This document shows positions 44,899 through 53,224 of a stretch of DNA of 64,000 bases, in pieces. Source of the DNA: DASUPK01 sp963848955. GTDB taxonomy: Bacteria; Actinomycetota; Thermoleophilia; Solirubrobacterales; 70-9. The translations under genes and the position numbers were made by a program. A model generated the notes under the pieces. It saw only the letters and a program-made list of their open reading frames with translations. It was not told the origin of the DNA and ran no database searches. The stretch's first letter is position 1. Each line of letters opens with the position of its first letter. Where the stretch lies: the NCBI GenBank assembly GCA_963848955.1, contig CAWKFQ010000018.1, positions 1 through 64,000 on the forward strand, read 5' to 3'.

Positions 44899-44931
44899 GT
44901 ATTACAACCGGACTCAAGCGTTCAAGAACGC
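44899..44931 (-). promoter_or_regulatory. Candidate promoter with an overlapping palindrome between coxG and the membrane-protein set
   Basis: On the minus strand, -35 TTGAAC (44925-44920) and -10 TAATAC (44904-44899) with a 15-base spacer. The perfect palindrome GCGTTC-AA-GAACGC (44918-44931) covers the -35, as expected for an operator of a repressor. Confidence 0.45.
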
Positions 44932-44939
44932 GTGACGGC

Positions 44940-45377
44940 TCAGAGCTTTGCCAGGTTCTCCGAGAACTCCTTGATCATGCCCTCCGTGACGGCCGCGATC
45001 ACGCCCTCTCCCATCTGCGCGGCCTTGCCTGTGACATTGATCTCTGAGTGGAGCGCGACCTCCGTGGCATCGCCCGTCCCGGCCAGCTGCATCGTCACCT
45101 TCGCGTCGGCGTTGCCCTGACCCCCGGCCTCCTTCGCCCGAGCGTTCATCACGGCTCGATGCTCCGAGGCGTCCTGCTCGACGATCTCTGCAGGTCCGGA
45201 GTAGTTCATCGACATTGCCCCGAGCTTGATCTTGACCTCGGCCTTGACGGCCTGGTCACTTGTCTGCTCCAGGATCGTCGCCCCTGGCACGCACGGAACC
45301 ACTCGCTCGAGGTCGACCATGGTGCTCCAGACCTCGTCGATGGGTTTCTCCACGGTGAACGAATTGTCGAACTCCAT
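44940..45377 (-). CDS. coxG: CoxG-like SRPBCC protein
   Basis: 145 residues: MEFDNSFTVEKPIDEVWSTM, LERVVPCVPGATILEQ, KIKLGAMSMNYSGPAEIVEQ and the C-terminal TGKAAQMGEGVIAAVTEGMI / FSENLAKL helix. CoxG belongs to the START/SRPBCC fold; in other organisms it recruits CO dehydrogenase to the membrane and shuttles quinone. It is the first gene of the cox operon and divergent from a YceI-like gene 41 bases away. Confidence 0.93.
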   Translation of the reverse strand: MEFDNSFTVEKPIDEVWSTMVDLERVVPCVPGATILEQTSDQAVKAEVKIKLGAMSMNYSGPAEIVEQDASEHRAVMNARAKEAGGQGNADAKVTMQLAGTGDATEVALHSEINVTGKAAQMGEGVIAAVTEGMIKEFSENLAKL

Positions 45378-45402
45378 CTGGTCGCCTCTCCTCTGTGCGT
45401 AA

Positions 45403-45417
45403 GACGTAGCGTACGTC
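45403..45417. promoter_or_regulatory. Palindrome between coxG and yceI-like gene (candidate operator)
   Basis: GACGTA-gcg-TACGTC, six perfect pairs, one base before the ATG of the YceI-like gene and 26 bases before coxG. In a 41-base divergent interval it must influence both directions if bound. Confidence 0.5.
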
Positions 45418-45418
45418 C

Positions 45419-45962
45419 ATGGCGATCATGCCAGGCACGCATAAGGTCGGGCCAGGGGACGTCGCACTCAAGATCAAGACCCAGCGGCGAGGGGCTGCCG
45501 CGATGGCCGGTCACGACCTGGTCATCGAGGTCGCCTCGTGGGAGGCCACCCTTCAGGTCGGTGAGGACACGGGCCAGATCAGCCTCGTCCTGACCGCCGA
45601 CCCGGGGTCCCTGCAGGTGATCGAGGGCACGGGGGGCGTTCAGGCGCTGGGCGAGGACGACAAGGTCGAGATCAAGCAGACCATCGAAGACGAGGTCCTT
45701 GGGACTCAGCCGATCGAGTTCCGTTCCACCGCGGTCGAGGCCTTGGACGGCGGGAGCCTAGCGGGTCAGCGGGGAGCTCACCATGAACGGGAACACACAC
45801 CCGCTCGATTTCGTCCTCGAGGTCGGTCCCGAAGGTCAGGTCTCGGGCGGAGCCACGGTGACTCAGTCCGAATGGGCCATCAAGCCGTACTCCGGGCTGT
45901 TCGGCACGCTCAAGGTCAGGGACGAGGTCGAGGTTGTGGCCGAGGGGTCCCTGCCCCAGTAA
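45419..45962 (+). CDS. YceI family protein (one frameshift)
   Basis: MAIMPGTHKVGPGDVALKIK, MAGHDLVIEVASWEATLQVG and FRSTAVEALDGGS resemble the lipocalin-like YceI barrel, which binds isoprenoid (polyprenyl or quinone-like) ligands. Near 45765 the frame changes; the other frame supplies GELTMNGNTHPLDFVLEV and WAIKPYSGLFGTLKVRDEVE, the usual YceI ending, to TAA 45962. No signal peptide is present. Placement beside coxG, another lipid/quinone-related protein, is suggestive. Confidence 0.8.
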
Positions 45963-45998
45963 GTCGCGCGATCCGCCGCTCGTGCCCGAGCGGCACCG

Positions 45999-46725
45999 TC
46001 AGCCGGTCGGGCCGAACCGCTCCGTGCGGATCTGCTGGGGGTCGAAGCCCGCATCCATCAGCAGCTCGGAACCGGTCTCGACGAATCCGTTCGAGCCGCA
46101 GACGAAGGCGATGCCGCCGTCGATGCCCGCCTCGGCGATCAACTCCGCATCGATGTGACCCGTGTGTCCGCTCCAGCCCTCAGGTGGCTCGCGAGTGAAG
46201 GTGAGGAGCGTCTCGTCTCCCATCTCGTCCCTGTAGATGACGTCATCGGCGTGGCGGACGGAATAGACCAGACGCATGGGCAGGTCCGGCATCGTCCGCC
46301 GCCGGTGTCGCAGCATGCACATCAGCGGCACCACGCCGGAGCCGCCGCCGACCAAGAGGACCGGCGTTCTCCCCGCGCCAGACGAAGTAGGACGTGAAGG
46401 GGCCGCGCACCTCGACCTGGTCGCCGTCGACGACGACGTCATGGAAGTAGGGCGAGACCTCGCCGTCCTCGAGCTTGTCGATCGTCAGCTCGACCCCGCC
46501 CTCGTCGAGAGGGGAGGAGGCGATCGAGTAGGAGCGCTCGGCGTGGTAGCCGTCCGGGTCGGTCAGGCGGACGTCGTAGTGCTGGCCCGGCAGGTGCGGC
46601 ATCCACATCGGCAGCTCGATCCGGAAGGACTTGACTCGTGGAGTCTCGACCTTGATCTTGCTGACGGTCCCGATCTGCCAGCGGCCCGGCACACGTTGCT
46701 CGACGGGAGGCAGTGGCGACTCCAT
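45999..46725 (-). CDS. FAD/NAD-binding reductase, partner of the sulfite-oxidase-like protein (one frameshift)
   Basis: About 240 residues from ATG 46725 (overlap TGATG with the previous gene). VESFRIELPMWMPHLPGQHY-like N-terminal barrel with HAERSYSIASSPLDEG (FAD motif RSYSIAS) and, after a shift near 46368, the NAD domain TPVLLVGGGSGVVPLMCML, RLVYSVRHADDVIYRDEM and FVCGSNGFVETGSELL. It belongs to the ferredoxin-NADP reductase superfamily but lacks a ferredoxin domain. In this pair it would carry electrons between NAD(P)H or flavin and the molybdoenzyme. Confidence 0.88.
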
Positions 46726-47337
46726 CAGTCGCCCCAATAGCGCTCCTCCTTCCACGGATCGCCGTGGTTGTTGTAGCCGTTCATCTCCCAGAAGCCCGGC
46801 TCGTCGTGGTCCATCACGGTCATGCCGTGCACCCACTTGGCGCTCTTCCAGAAGTAGAGGTGGGGGACCAGCATGCGCGCCGGGCCGCCGTGCTCGCGAG
46901 GGAGCGGCTCGCCGTCGTACTCGGTCACGACCCAGGCCTTTCCGTCGCTGATCTCCTCGATCGGCAGGTTGGTGGTGTAGCCGCCGTACGAGTGGAACAT
47001 CGCGTAGGCGTCGAGCGGCTCGACCTGATCGAGCAGGACGTCCATCGAGACACCCCCGAAGGTGGACATCGAACTTCGACCACTTGGTGACGCAGTGGAT
47101 GTCCTTCGTGATCGTCTCGAAGGGCAGTTGGTGGAACTCGTCCCAGCTCCATTCCTTCGGCTCGCCGACCATGCCGTCGATCCGGAAGCTCCACTCGTCG
47201 GTCGGGACGTCGGGTGTGGGGCCGGCGGTCAGAACCGGCCATCCGGACTCCGCGTACTGGCCCGGCGGGAGCCTGTCCGCCACCTCCTCGGGAGTCTGAC
47301 GGCGACGCTTGAAGCCGCGTGAGATGAACCCGTTCAA
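46725..47337 (-). CDS. Sulfite-oxidase-like molybdenum-cofactor oxidoreductase (one frameshift)
   Basis: About 203 residues. WSFRIDGMVGEPKEWSWDEF, ITKDIHCVTKWSKFDVH (Cys ligand of Mo) and, after a shift near 47066, FGGVSMDVLLDQVEPLDAYA, YTTNLPIEEISDGKAWVVTE, LPREHGGPARMLVPHLYFWK and the end NGYNNHGDPWKEERYWGD fit the short sulfite oxidase-like group common in actinobacteria, which lacks the dimerisation and heme domains. It uses the non-dinucleotide cofactor made by the nearby mod/moa/moe genes. The physiological substrate is not known. Confidence 0.9.
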
Positions 47338-47385
47338 CGTCCCGCAGCTTACGCCTCGGGTGCCCGCCCGCGGGAAGCCTGAACG

Positions 47386-47415
47386 GCGAAGGGCCGCCCG
47401 AGGGCGGCCCTTCGC
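47386..47415. terminator. Strong hairpin terminator
   Basis: GCGAAGGGCCGCCC / GGGCGGCCCTTCGC, 13-14 perfect pairs with a CGAG loop. It lies 48 bases upstream of the sulfite oxidase-like start and can end transcription coming from the RNA candidate at 47420-47660 (minus strand). No T-run. Confidence 0.6.
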
Positions 47416-47665
47416 TTGCTACGCGGTTCTGAAACGGGCGCGGGATTGATAGTGGGGCGGGACAGCACCCACCTCCCTTGCTCGCCGGTGCCCGGGTTGG
47501 ATTCCGCCGGATCGCCGCGTTGCGATCCCACGGCCCCTTTGGGCCCTATGAAGGAGACCGGCCCGCTCGGGCGGGCCTCCGAGCGCCCAGGCCTAGCGGC
47601 CCTGCACCTCCGGCGTCCCGTCAAACATGGAATTCAAGTTAGGACCACCTCCTTTCTCCGGTATC
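47416..47665 (-). ncRNA. Candidate structured RNA with an 11-codon leader ORF
   Basis: On the minus strand: the sequence AGAAAGGAGGTGGTCC (47658-47643) is complementary to the 3' end of 16S rRNA over 16 bases with one G-U pair. A short ORF, then hairpin GGCCCGC-ccga-GCGGGCC (47578-47561), a second GGCCC/GGGCC stem (about 47550-47533) and ~110 bases more to the terminator at 47386. No protein-coding frame of normal length is convincing. Function unknown; a regulatory leader or small RNA is possible. Confidence 0.4.
47593..47628 (-). CDS. 11-residue ORF with an extended Shine-Dalgarno
   Basis: ATG 47628 to TAG 47593, peptide MFDGTPEVQGR. The 16-base anti-anti-SD upstream (47658-47643) is far longer than needed for normal initiation; the spacing to ATG is about 14 bases from the end of the SD. 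Either a translated leader peptide or a ribosome-binding element. No sequence family recognised. Confidence 0.4.
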   Translation of the reverse strand: MFDGTPEVQGR

Positions 47666-47690
47666 CCCTATTGAAGCACGAGCGTCGGCC

Positions 47691-48185
47691 GTGGCTAGAG
47701 TCCGGCCGGTGTCGCGGCCCAATCGGATCGTCCCCATCCTCATCTCGGTCGCTCTCGGGGTGGCGCTTCCGGGGTGCGGGGGAGGGGGCTCGAAGGAGGT
47801 CAGCGCCGCCGAGTTGGTCCAGAAGGCGGACGCCGCCTGCCGCGAGGAGCGCAGCAGCTTCGACCGCATCCAGGCCCACCCACCGCCCAACGCTTCGGTC
47901 GCCGCGGCCCAGACCGGCGAGCTGGTCTCCGCCACAGAGAAGGCGAACTCAGAGCTTCGCGACCTGGAGCCACCCGATCAGCTGCGGTCGGCCTACGAGC
48001 GATATCTCGACGCCCGCGATCACGTCGTCGACGAGATGAGACGCGGTCAGGACGCCGCGGAGAACCAGGACACGAGGACCTACGGCGCGGCTCAGGCCGG
48101 GGTGGCGCGGGACGCTCCGCAGCGCCAGAAGCTCGCCCAGTCACTTGGCTTCAAGGTCTGCAGCACGAGCCCGGCGACCGCCTGA
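47691..48185 (+). CDS. Putative lipoprotein
   Basis: 164 residues. A signal sequence with lipobox VALPGCGGG (Cys ~29) is followed by a helical domain: ELVQKADAACREERSSFDRI, ATEKANSELRDLEPPDQLRS, RYLDARDHVVDEMRRGQDAA and a final KLAQSLGFKVCSTS. The paired Cys (~48 and ~159) could form a disulfide. This resembles small actinobacterial lipoproteins of unknown role. GTG 47709 is an alternative start. Confidence 0.65.
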   Translation: MARVRPVSRPNRIVPILISVALGVALPGCGGGGSKEVSAAELVQKADAACREERSSFDRIQAHPPPNASVAAAQTGELVSATEKANSELRDLEPPDQLRSAYERYLDARDHVVDEMRRGQDAAENQDTRTYGAAQAGVARDAPQRQKLAQSLGFKVCSTSPATA

Positions 48186-48194
48186 CGCGAACGC

Positions 48195-48602
48195 TCAGTC
48201 GCTGCGCCGGGCCAGGTAGCCGAAGCCGAGCGTCATCGCCACGTTGCTGAGGCCGGCGAACCAGAGGCCGGCGCGCGCCCCGGGCCGGGAGAACGCGGGG
48301 GAGCGCGACCAGACGATGTCCGTGGCGAGCTCGGTGCCGCGCAGCCAGGAGAGCGCCCACCAGTCCTTGGCTCGGTTGCGGCGGTAGGCGACCAGGTGAG
48401 CAGCGGCGAAGGTGAGCCAGATCGGGCCGTCGCGGCGAAACAGCTCGCGCGCGTCGTCGGAGGGGTCGTCGTGCCCGAGAACGCGCAGTGTCGCCGAGGG
48501 TGCGAGCAGTGCGCCGGTGCCCAGGGCGAGGTCGAAAAAGATCATGTTGCGGTTCAGCCTGCGCAGCTCCCGGTCCAGCGCCATCGCGCGATCCAACCAC
48601 AT
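48195..48602 (-). CDS. Small membrane protein of unknown function
   Basis: 135 residues with about four hydrophobic segments: MIFFDLALGTGALLAPSATL, IWLTFAAAHLVAYRR, WWALSWLRGTELATDIVWS and LWFAGLSNVAMTLGFGYLAR. A DxxxG-type first helix is common to small integral proteins of this size in the phylum. No family is recognised. Divergent from the RpiR regulator with 61 bases between. Confidence 0.6.
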   Translation of the reverse strand: MWLDRAMALDRELRRLNRNMIFFDLALGTGALLAPSATLRVLGHDDPSDDARELFRRDGPIWLTFAAAHLVAYRRNRAKDWWALSWLRGTELATDIVWSRSPAFSRPGARAGLWFAGLSNVAMTLGFGYLARRSD

Positions 48603-48663
48603 TCGCGCCCGTCCGGAGGCGCTCCAAGAAGGGAAACCCCCTCAGATAGCGAAATGTGCCGCC

Positions 48664-49533
48664 GTGGCAAGGACAGCGACCAAGGCCCACCCGGCTCGCA
48701 AGAGCCTCTCGGACTTCATCACCGAGCGCTTCGACGATTTCTCCCGCTCGCAGAAGGACGTGGCCCGCTACATCGTCGACCACCTCGACGAGGCGGCCTT
48801 CCAGACGGCCGAGGAGCTGGCCCGTCGAGCCAACACCTCGTCGTCGACGGTGGTCCGCTTCTCACAGGCCCTCGGCTTCGACGGCTATCCCGAGCTTCAG
48901 CAGGCGGCCATCGAGGAGTACCGCCACAAGGTGGCCGAGGGGCCACCCAACGGAAACGGCGGGAGCGGTGCGGCGGCCCTCTTCAACTTCGATCACTCGG
49001 AGTTCGAGGCCTCCCTGGGCGCCGACTACTCGAACATCGAGGAGACCGCGCGCAGCCTGACCCGCGAGCAGGTGGAGGCCTCGGTCTCGGCGCTCGCCAC
49101 TTCGCGACGCGTCCTGATCGTCGGTGTGGAGCAGATGGCCTTCTTCGCCAGCTACCTCCGCCATCTTCTCGGACTGCTCGACGTCCGCGCCGAGATCGTC
49201 GCCTCGCCGAGCCAGGACAACATCCAGAAGCTTTCGCGGATGGACGAGGACACGCTGCTGGTGGTCCTGACCGCCGGCAGGGCCCATCCGCTCGTCCTGC
49301 GGGCGCTGAAGCTCGCGCGGCACCGGCGGGCGCGGACGATGTCGATCACGGACGCGACCCTCTCGGACGTGGCCGAGCACTCGGAGCTGATGCTCTACTA
49401 CTCGTCGAACGGGCCCTCGTACATCCGCTCGAACGCAGCTCTGATGGGGCTCGTCCAGGCCCTCGCCCACGGGGTCTACTCCCGTGACGAGGCGGCGCAC
49501 CGGGACCGGATTCGCGCCTTCAAGCTGAAGTAG
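48664..49533 (+). CDS. RpiR/MurR-type transcriptional regulator (HTH + SIS domain)
   Basis: 289 residues from GTG 48664. The N-terminal HTH is seen in SLSDFITERFDDFSRSQKDV, TAEELARRANTSSSTVVRFS and LGFDGYPELQQAA (RpiR HTH_6 pattern). The SIS domain (~115-270) holds RRVLIVGVEQMAFFASYL, RMDEDTLLVVLTAGRAHPLV and SNGPSYIRSNAAL. Such proteins sense sugar phosphates. No sugar operon is near; the next plus-strand genes are pdxS-pdxT, whose substrates are phosphosugars, so a link is possible but only inferred. Confidence 0.88.
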   Translation: MARTATKAHPARKSLSDFITERFDDFSRSQKDVARYIVDHLDEAAFQTAEELARRANTSSSTVVRFSQALGFDGYPELQQAAIEEYRHKVAEGPPNGNGGSGAAALFNFDHSEFEASLGADYSNIEETARSLTREQVEASVSALATSRRVLIVGVEQMAFFASYLRHLLGLLDVRAEIVASPSQDNIQKLSRMDEDTLLVVLTAGRAHPLVLRALKLARHRRARTMSITDATLSDVAEHSELMLYYSSNGPSYIRSNAALMGLVQALAHGVYSRDEAAHRDRIRAFKLK

Positions 49534-49847
49534 CCCGGCCTCCGCACCCTCCGCTGGGTTCGCGCCCTGCAGGTAGGGCTACTGACTGATGCCGAAGGCG
49601 TCCGATCGCCCCTAGAACGGCCACAGGCCCGGGGGGCGATCCGGACCTGCGGCTGACATCGGGGTCCGGGGGAGTGGACCCCAAAACAATCACGCCAAAT
49701 CTTCGGTTTTCTGCTCGCCTCCCGAGGTCGCCCCCAAGCGGCGAGTAGATCTAGGTTGCCCACCCTCCAACCAGTCAAACACGGCAACCCCGATTCATCC
49801 TTCCTGGCACAGGGCGCGCGACGGCCGCCTTCTACTATGGGGTTCGC
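49534..49847. promoter_or_regulatory. Leader region of pdxS with two hairpins and a -10 element
   Basis: About 310 bases without a gene. Inverted repeats GGGGTCC-n8-GGACCCC (49661-49682) and GGTTGCC-n22-GGCAACC (49754-49789) are visible. TACTAT (49833-49838) ten bases before the pdxS ATG would make the transcript almost leaderless. No known riboswitch core is recognised. Confidence 0.4.
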
Positions 49848-50735
49848 ATGGCCGAACGCGCGACATTCCGGGTCAAGACGGGTCTCGCCGAGATGCTCAA
49901 GGGCGGCGTGATCATGGATGTGACCACCGCCGACCAGGCGAAGATCGCCGAGGACGCCGGCGCCTGCGCGGTGATGGCCCTCGAGCGGGTCCCCGCGGAC
50001 ATCCGCGCCCAGGGCGGCGTCGCACGGATGTCGAACCCCGCGGTGATCAGGGAGATCCAGGAGGCCGTGACCATTCCGGTGATGGCGAAGGCCCGCATCG
50101 GCCACTTCGCCGAGGCGCAGGTGCTCCAGTCGCTCGAGGTCGACTACGTCGACGAGTCCGAGGTGCTGACCCCGGCCGACGAGTCAAACCACATCGACAA
50201 GTTCGCCTTTGAGGTTCCCTTCGTCTGTGGGGCGACCAATCTCGGCGAGGCGCTCCGCCGGATCGGCGAGGGCGCGGCGATGATCCGCTCGAAGGGCGAG
50301 GCCGGCACCGGGAACATCGTCGAGGCGGTCCGCCACATGCGCGAGATCACCGACGGGATCAAGCACCTCGCCTCACTCCGGGAGGAGCAGCTCGCTGCCG
50401 CGGCGAAGGAGCACCAGGCCCCTCTCGACGTCGTCCAGGACGTCGCCGAGCGCAACTGGCTTCCCGTACCCCTCTTCTGCGCCGGCGGCATCGCGACCCC
50501 GGCGGACGCCGCCCTGATGATGCAGCTCGGCGCAGAGGGCAACTTCGTTGGGTCCGGGATCTTCAAGAGCGAGGATCCGCCGAGGCGCGCGCGGGCGATC
50601 GTCGAGTCGACGACCCACTTCAACGATCCCGAGCGCGTCGCCCAGGCGTCGATGGAGCTCGGCGATGCGATGCCGGGACTCGAGATCGAGGCCCTGGCGG
50701 CCGATGGCGGCCTGCTGCAGGGCCGCGGTTCTTGA
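49848..50735 (+). CDS. pdxS: Pyridoxal 5'-phosphate synthase subunit PdxS
   Basis: 295 residues. MAERATFRVKTGLAEMLKGG, VIMDVTTADQAKIAEDAGAC, VMALERVPADIRAQGGVARM, IPVMAKARIGHFAEAQVL and LPVPLFCAGGIATPADAALM are the PdxS/SNZ TIM barrel; the two catalytic lysines lie in VMAKARIG and MIRSKGEAGTG. With ammonia from PdxT it builds PLP from ribose 5-phosphate and glyceraldehyde 3-phosphate. Overlaps pdxT by four bases. Confidence 0.97.
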   Translation: MAERATFRVKTGLAEMLKGGVIMDVTTADQAKIAEDAGACAVMALERVPADIRAQGGVARMSNPAVIREIQEAVTIPVMAKARIGHFAEAQVLQSLEVDYVDESEVLTPADESNHIDKFAFEVPFVCGATNLGEALRRIGEGAAMIRSKGEAGTGNIVEAVRHMREITDGIKHLASLREEQLAAAAKEHQAPLDVVQDVAERNWLPVPLFCAGGIATPADAALMMQLGAEGNFVGSGIFKSEDPPRRARAIVESTTHFNDPERVAQASMELGDAMPGLEIEALAADGGLLQGRGS

Positions 50736-51322
50736 GTAGTCCGCGATTGAAGATCGGCGTCCTGGCGATCCAGGGCGACTTCGAGGCCCATCGCAGGATG
50801 CTGGAGTCACTCGGCGCGGAGGCGAGCGAGGTTCGCGCCCCCGCCGGCCTCGAGGGCCTCGACGGCCTGGTGATCCCCGGCGGCGAATCGACCACGATCT
50901 CGATGGGGATGGAGCGCGAGGGCCTCGACGAGGCAGTCCGTGCCCAGCACGAGGCGGGGATGCCGATCCTCGGCAGCTGTGCCGGGATGATCGTCTGCGA
51001 CCGCGACCACCTCGGATTGGCGGACTACCTGTGTCGGCGGAACGCCTTCGGCCGCCAGCTGCAGAGCTTCGAGGAGGACCTGGTGATCGAGGGACTCGGC
51101 CAGGAGCCCCTCCGTGCCGTCTTCATCCGGGCCCCCTGGGTGGAGGACGCCGGACCCGGCGTCGAGGTGCTGGCCGAGGTCCGGGGCCATCCGGTCGCGG
51201 TGCGGGACCGTAGCGTCCTCGCCGTCGCCTTCCACGCCGAGCTCACCGACGACAGCCGGTTGCACGCTGCCTTCATGGCGATGTGCACTTCGTCGCGATC
51301 CGAGAGTCGAGCGCATCGCTAG
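50732..51322 (+). CDS. pdxT: Pyridoxal 5'-phosphate synthase glutaminase subunit PdxT
   Basis: 196 residues from TTG 50732. IGVLAIQGDFEAHRRMLESL, GLVIPGGESTTISMG, PILGSCAGMIVCD (nucleophile Cys) and VLAVAFHAELTDD (His of the Cys-His-Glu triad, Glu two residues later) are diagnostic. It hydrolyses glutamine and channels ammonia to PdxS. The frame seems slightly extended at the C-terminus (SSRSESRAHR). Confidence 0.96.
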   Translation: MSSPRLKIGVLAIQGDFEAHRRMLESLGAEASEVRAPAGLEGLDGLVIPGGESTTISMGMEREGLDEAVRAQHEAGMPILGSCAGMIVCDRDHLGLADYLCRRNAFGRQLQSFEEDLVIEGLGQEPLRAVFIRAPWVEDAGPGVEVLAEVRGHPVAVRDRSVLAVAFHAELTDDSRLHAAFMAMCTSSRSESRAHR

Positions 51323-51334
51323 GTTTCCCATTCG

Positions 51335-52438
51335 ATGAGAGACCCACGAGTAACCGCGCTTGCTCAGATCCTCGTCCGCTACTCAACCGGCGTGAAGGAG
51401 GGCGACGTCTGCACGATCGAGGGCGAGTCCGCCGCGGAGCCGCTGCTGCACGCCGTCTACGAGGAGGTCCTTCGCGCCGGCGGCAACCCGATCGTGAACA
51501 TGGCGCTGGAGGGCCAGTCGGCGACGTATTTCGAGCACGCGTCCGACCCGCAGCTCGACTGGATCTCGCCGATCGCCGAGTGGGCGGTGGAGAACGCCGA
51601 CGTCCGGATCGCGGTGATGGCGAGCCAGAACACCCGCGCGCTCTCCCAGGTGCCGCCAGAGCGACAGGCGAAGCGCCAGGCCGCGACCCAGCGGCTGATG
51701 AAGCGGGCGATGGAGCGGAGCGCCGAGGGCACCTACCGCTGGGCTCTCACCCTGTTTCCGACCCACGCCTACGCCTCGGAGGCCGGGATGTCGCTGAGCG
51801 CGTACGAGGACTTCTACTACGGGGCCTGCCTCGCGACCGATGACGACCCCGTCGGCGCCTGGGCGCGCCAGTCCGAGGAGACCAAGAGGCTCGCCGACTG
51901 GATCCAGGGCCGCTCCGAGGTCCATGTGACCGGCGACGGGACGGACCTGCGCCTCGGCATCGAGGGCCGCACGTTCATCGCCGCCGACGGCAAGCACAAC
52001 ATGCCCGACGGCGAGTTCTTCACGGGCCCTGTCGAGGACTCGGCCGAGGGCGAGATCAGCTTTCACCTGCCGGCGAGCTACGCCGGCCGCGAGGTCTCGG
52101 GAGTTCACTTCCGCTTCGAGGGCGGCAAGGTGGTGGATGCCAGCGCCGAGAAGGGCGAGGACTTCCTGATCGAGATGCTCGACACGGACGACGGCGCCCG
52201 CCGCCTCGGCGAGCTGGGGATCGGCACCAACTACGGGATCACGGACGGCACCGGCGAGATCCTGCTCGACGAGAAGATCGGCGGCACCGTCCACCTCGCC
52301 GTCGGCCGCTCATATCCCGAGACCGGCGGCCTCAACGAGTCCGCCATCCACTGGGACATGATCTGCGACCTGCGGAGGGGCGGGCAGATCGAGGTCGATG
52401 GCGACCCGCTGCAACGCGACGGCCAGTTCGTGGTCTAG
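51335..52438 (+). CDS. Aminopeptidase, M29 family
   Basis: 367 residues, slightly shorter than usual (~370-410). DVCTIEGESAAEPLLHAVYE, IAVMASQNTRALSQVPPER, DLRLGIEGRTFIAADGKHNM, NMPDGEFFTGPVEDSAEGEI and the final NESAIHWDMICDLRRGG contain the metal ligands of this family (Glu, Asp, His of E-S-xxHWD). M29 enzymes are cytosolic Co2+/Zn2+-dependent broad aminopeptidases. Starts twelve bases after pdxT, so it is probably co-transcribed. Confidence 0.92.
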   Translation: MRDPRVTALAQILVRYSTGVKEGDVCTIEGESAAEPLLHAVYEEVLRAGGNPIVNMALEGQSATYFEHASDPQLDWISPIAEWAVENADVRIAVMASQNTRALSQVPPERQAKRQAATQRLMKRAMERSAEGTYRWALTLFPTHAYASEAGMSLSAYEDFYYGACLATDDDPVGAWARQSEETKRLADWIQGRSEVHVTGDGTDLRLGIEGRTFIAADGKHNMPDGEFFTGPVEDSAEGEISFHLPASYAGREVSGVHFRFEGGKVVDASAEKGEDFLIEMLDTDDGARRLGELGIGTNYGITDGTGEILLDEKIGGTVHLAVGRSYPETGGLNESAIHWDMICDLRRGGQIEVDGDPLQRDGQFVV

Positions 52439-52525
52439 GCCGCAACCCCCTGCCGGAACGCGGGTTTACTGGTCACAAATCGGTAGGCGCTCGGCTGGGG
52501 AGATCGAGCCCTTAAGGAGGGACAG

Positions 52526-53143
52526 ATGATGGGACGGAAGCTTGGCCTGATCGCGGTCGCCACGGTAGTGGTGAGTCTCGTCGCGGCCGCTCCGGCGGCT
52601 CAGGCAAGGAAGAAGGTGGTGACCAAGACCTACGAGGTCGGGGTCGGCGCTCCGAACGGCGGCCTCGCGATCCCGATCCCCGACGGGGCCGGCCAGGCGA
52701 CGCAGCTCGCGCGCTCGGTCATCCACGTCAAGGGTCTCAACCCGCGAGGGAAGATCAAGCACGTCAACGTCGGCGTGCGCATTCAGCATCCGTTCGCCAA
52801 GGACATCGAGGTCTACCTGGCGAGCCCTCGCGGCGTGATCAACCTCTCGCACGACGTCGGCGGCGACGGCAACAACTACGGCGCCGGACCGGCGAGCTGC
52901 GCTGGGACGTTCACGACGTTCGACAGCAACACACCGACCCGGATCGACACGCCCGGGCTCCAGGCTCCGTTTGCGGGGTTCTTCGCCCCGATCGAGAGCC
53001 TCAACCAGCTGAGCGGGCTCGGGGACAAGAAGGCGACCAATGCGGCCTGGTCGCTGCTGGTCGAGGACGACGACAACGCGCATCCGGCGGGAACGCTCGC
53101 GTGTTGGTACCTGCAGATCAAGACGACCAACCCGAACAAGTAA
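52526..53143 (+). CDS. Secreted P-domain (proprotein-convertase-type) protein
   Basis: 205 residues, ATG 52526 after TTAAGGAGGGACAG. Signal peptide about 1-27 (ending PAAQA). The beta-sandwich P domain, as in kexin-like and subtilisin-associated repeats, is seen in IHVKGLNPRGKIKHVNVGVRI, HPFAKDIEVYLASPRGVINL, LSHDVGGDGNNYG and ATNAAWSLLVEDDDNAHPAG, LACWYLQI. There is no protease domain, so the module is stand-alone. Followed by a strong terminator. Confidence 0.85.
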   Translation: MMGRKLGLIAVATVVVSLVAAAPAAQARKKVVTKTYEVGVGAPNGGLAIPIPDGAGQATQLARSVIHVKGLNPRGKIKHVNVGVRIQHPFAKDIEVYLASPRGVINLSHDVGGDGNNYGAGPASCAGTFTTFDSNTPTRIDTPGLQAPFAGFFAPIESLNQLSGLGDKKATNAAWSLLVEDDDNAHPAGTLACWYLQIKTTNPNK

Positions 53144-53167
53144 GGCTCGCTCGGCAGGGAGCGGGGA

Positions 53168-53197
53168 ACGGGGCGCCTTCGGGCGCCCCGTTTCGTT
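53168..53197 (+). terminator. Rho-independent terminator after the P-domain gene
   Basis: ACGGGGCGCC / GGCGCCCCGT, ten pairs around a TTCG tetraloop, then TTCGTTCCC. Confidence 0.8.
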
Positions 53198-53224
53198 CCC
53201 GAAGGCGCTCTTAGAATCGAGGCC

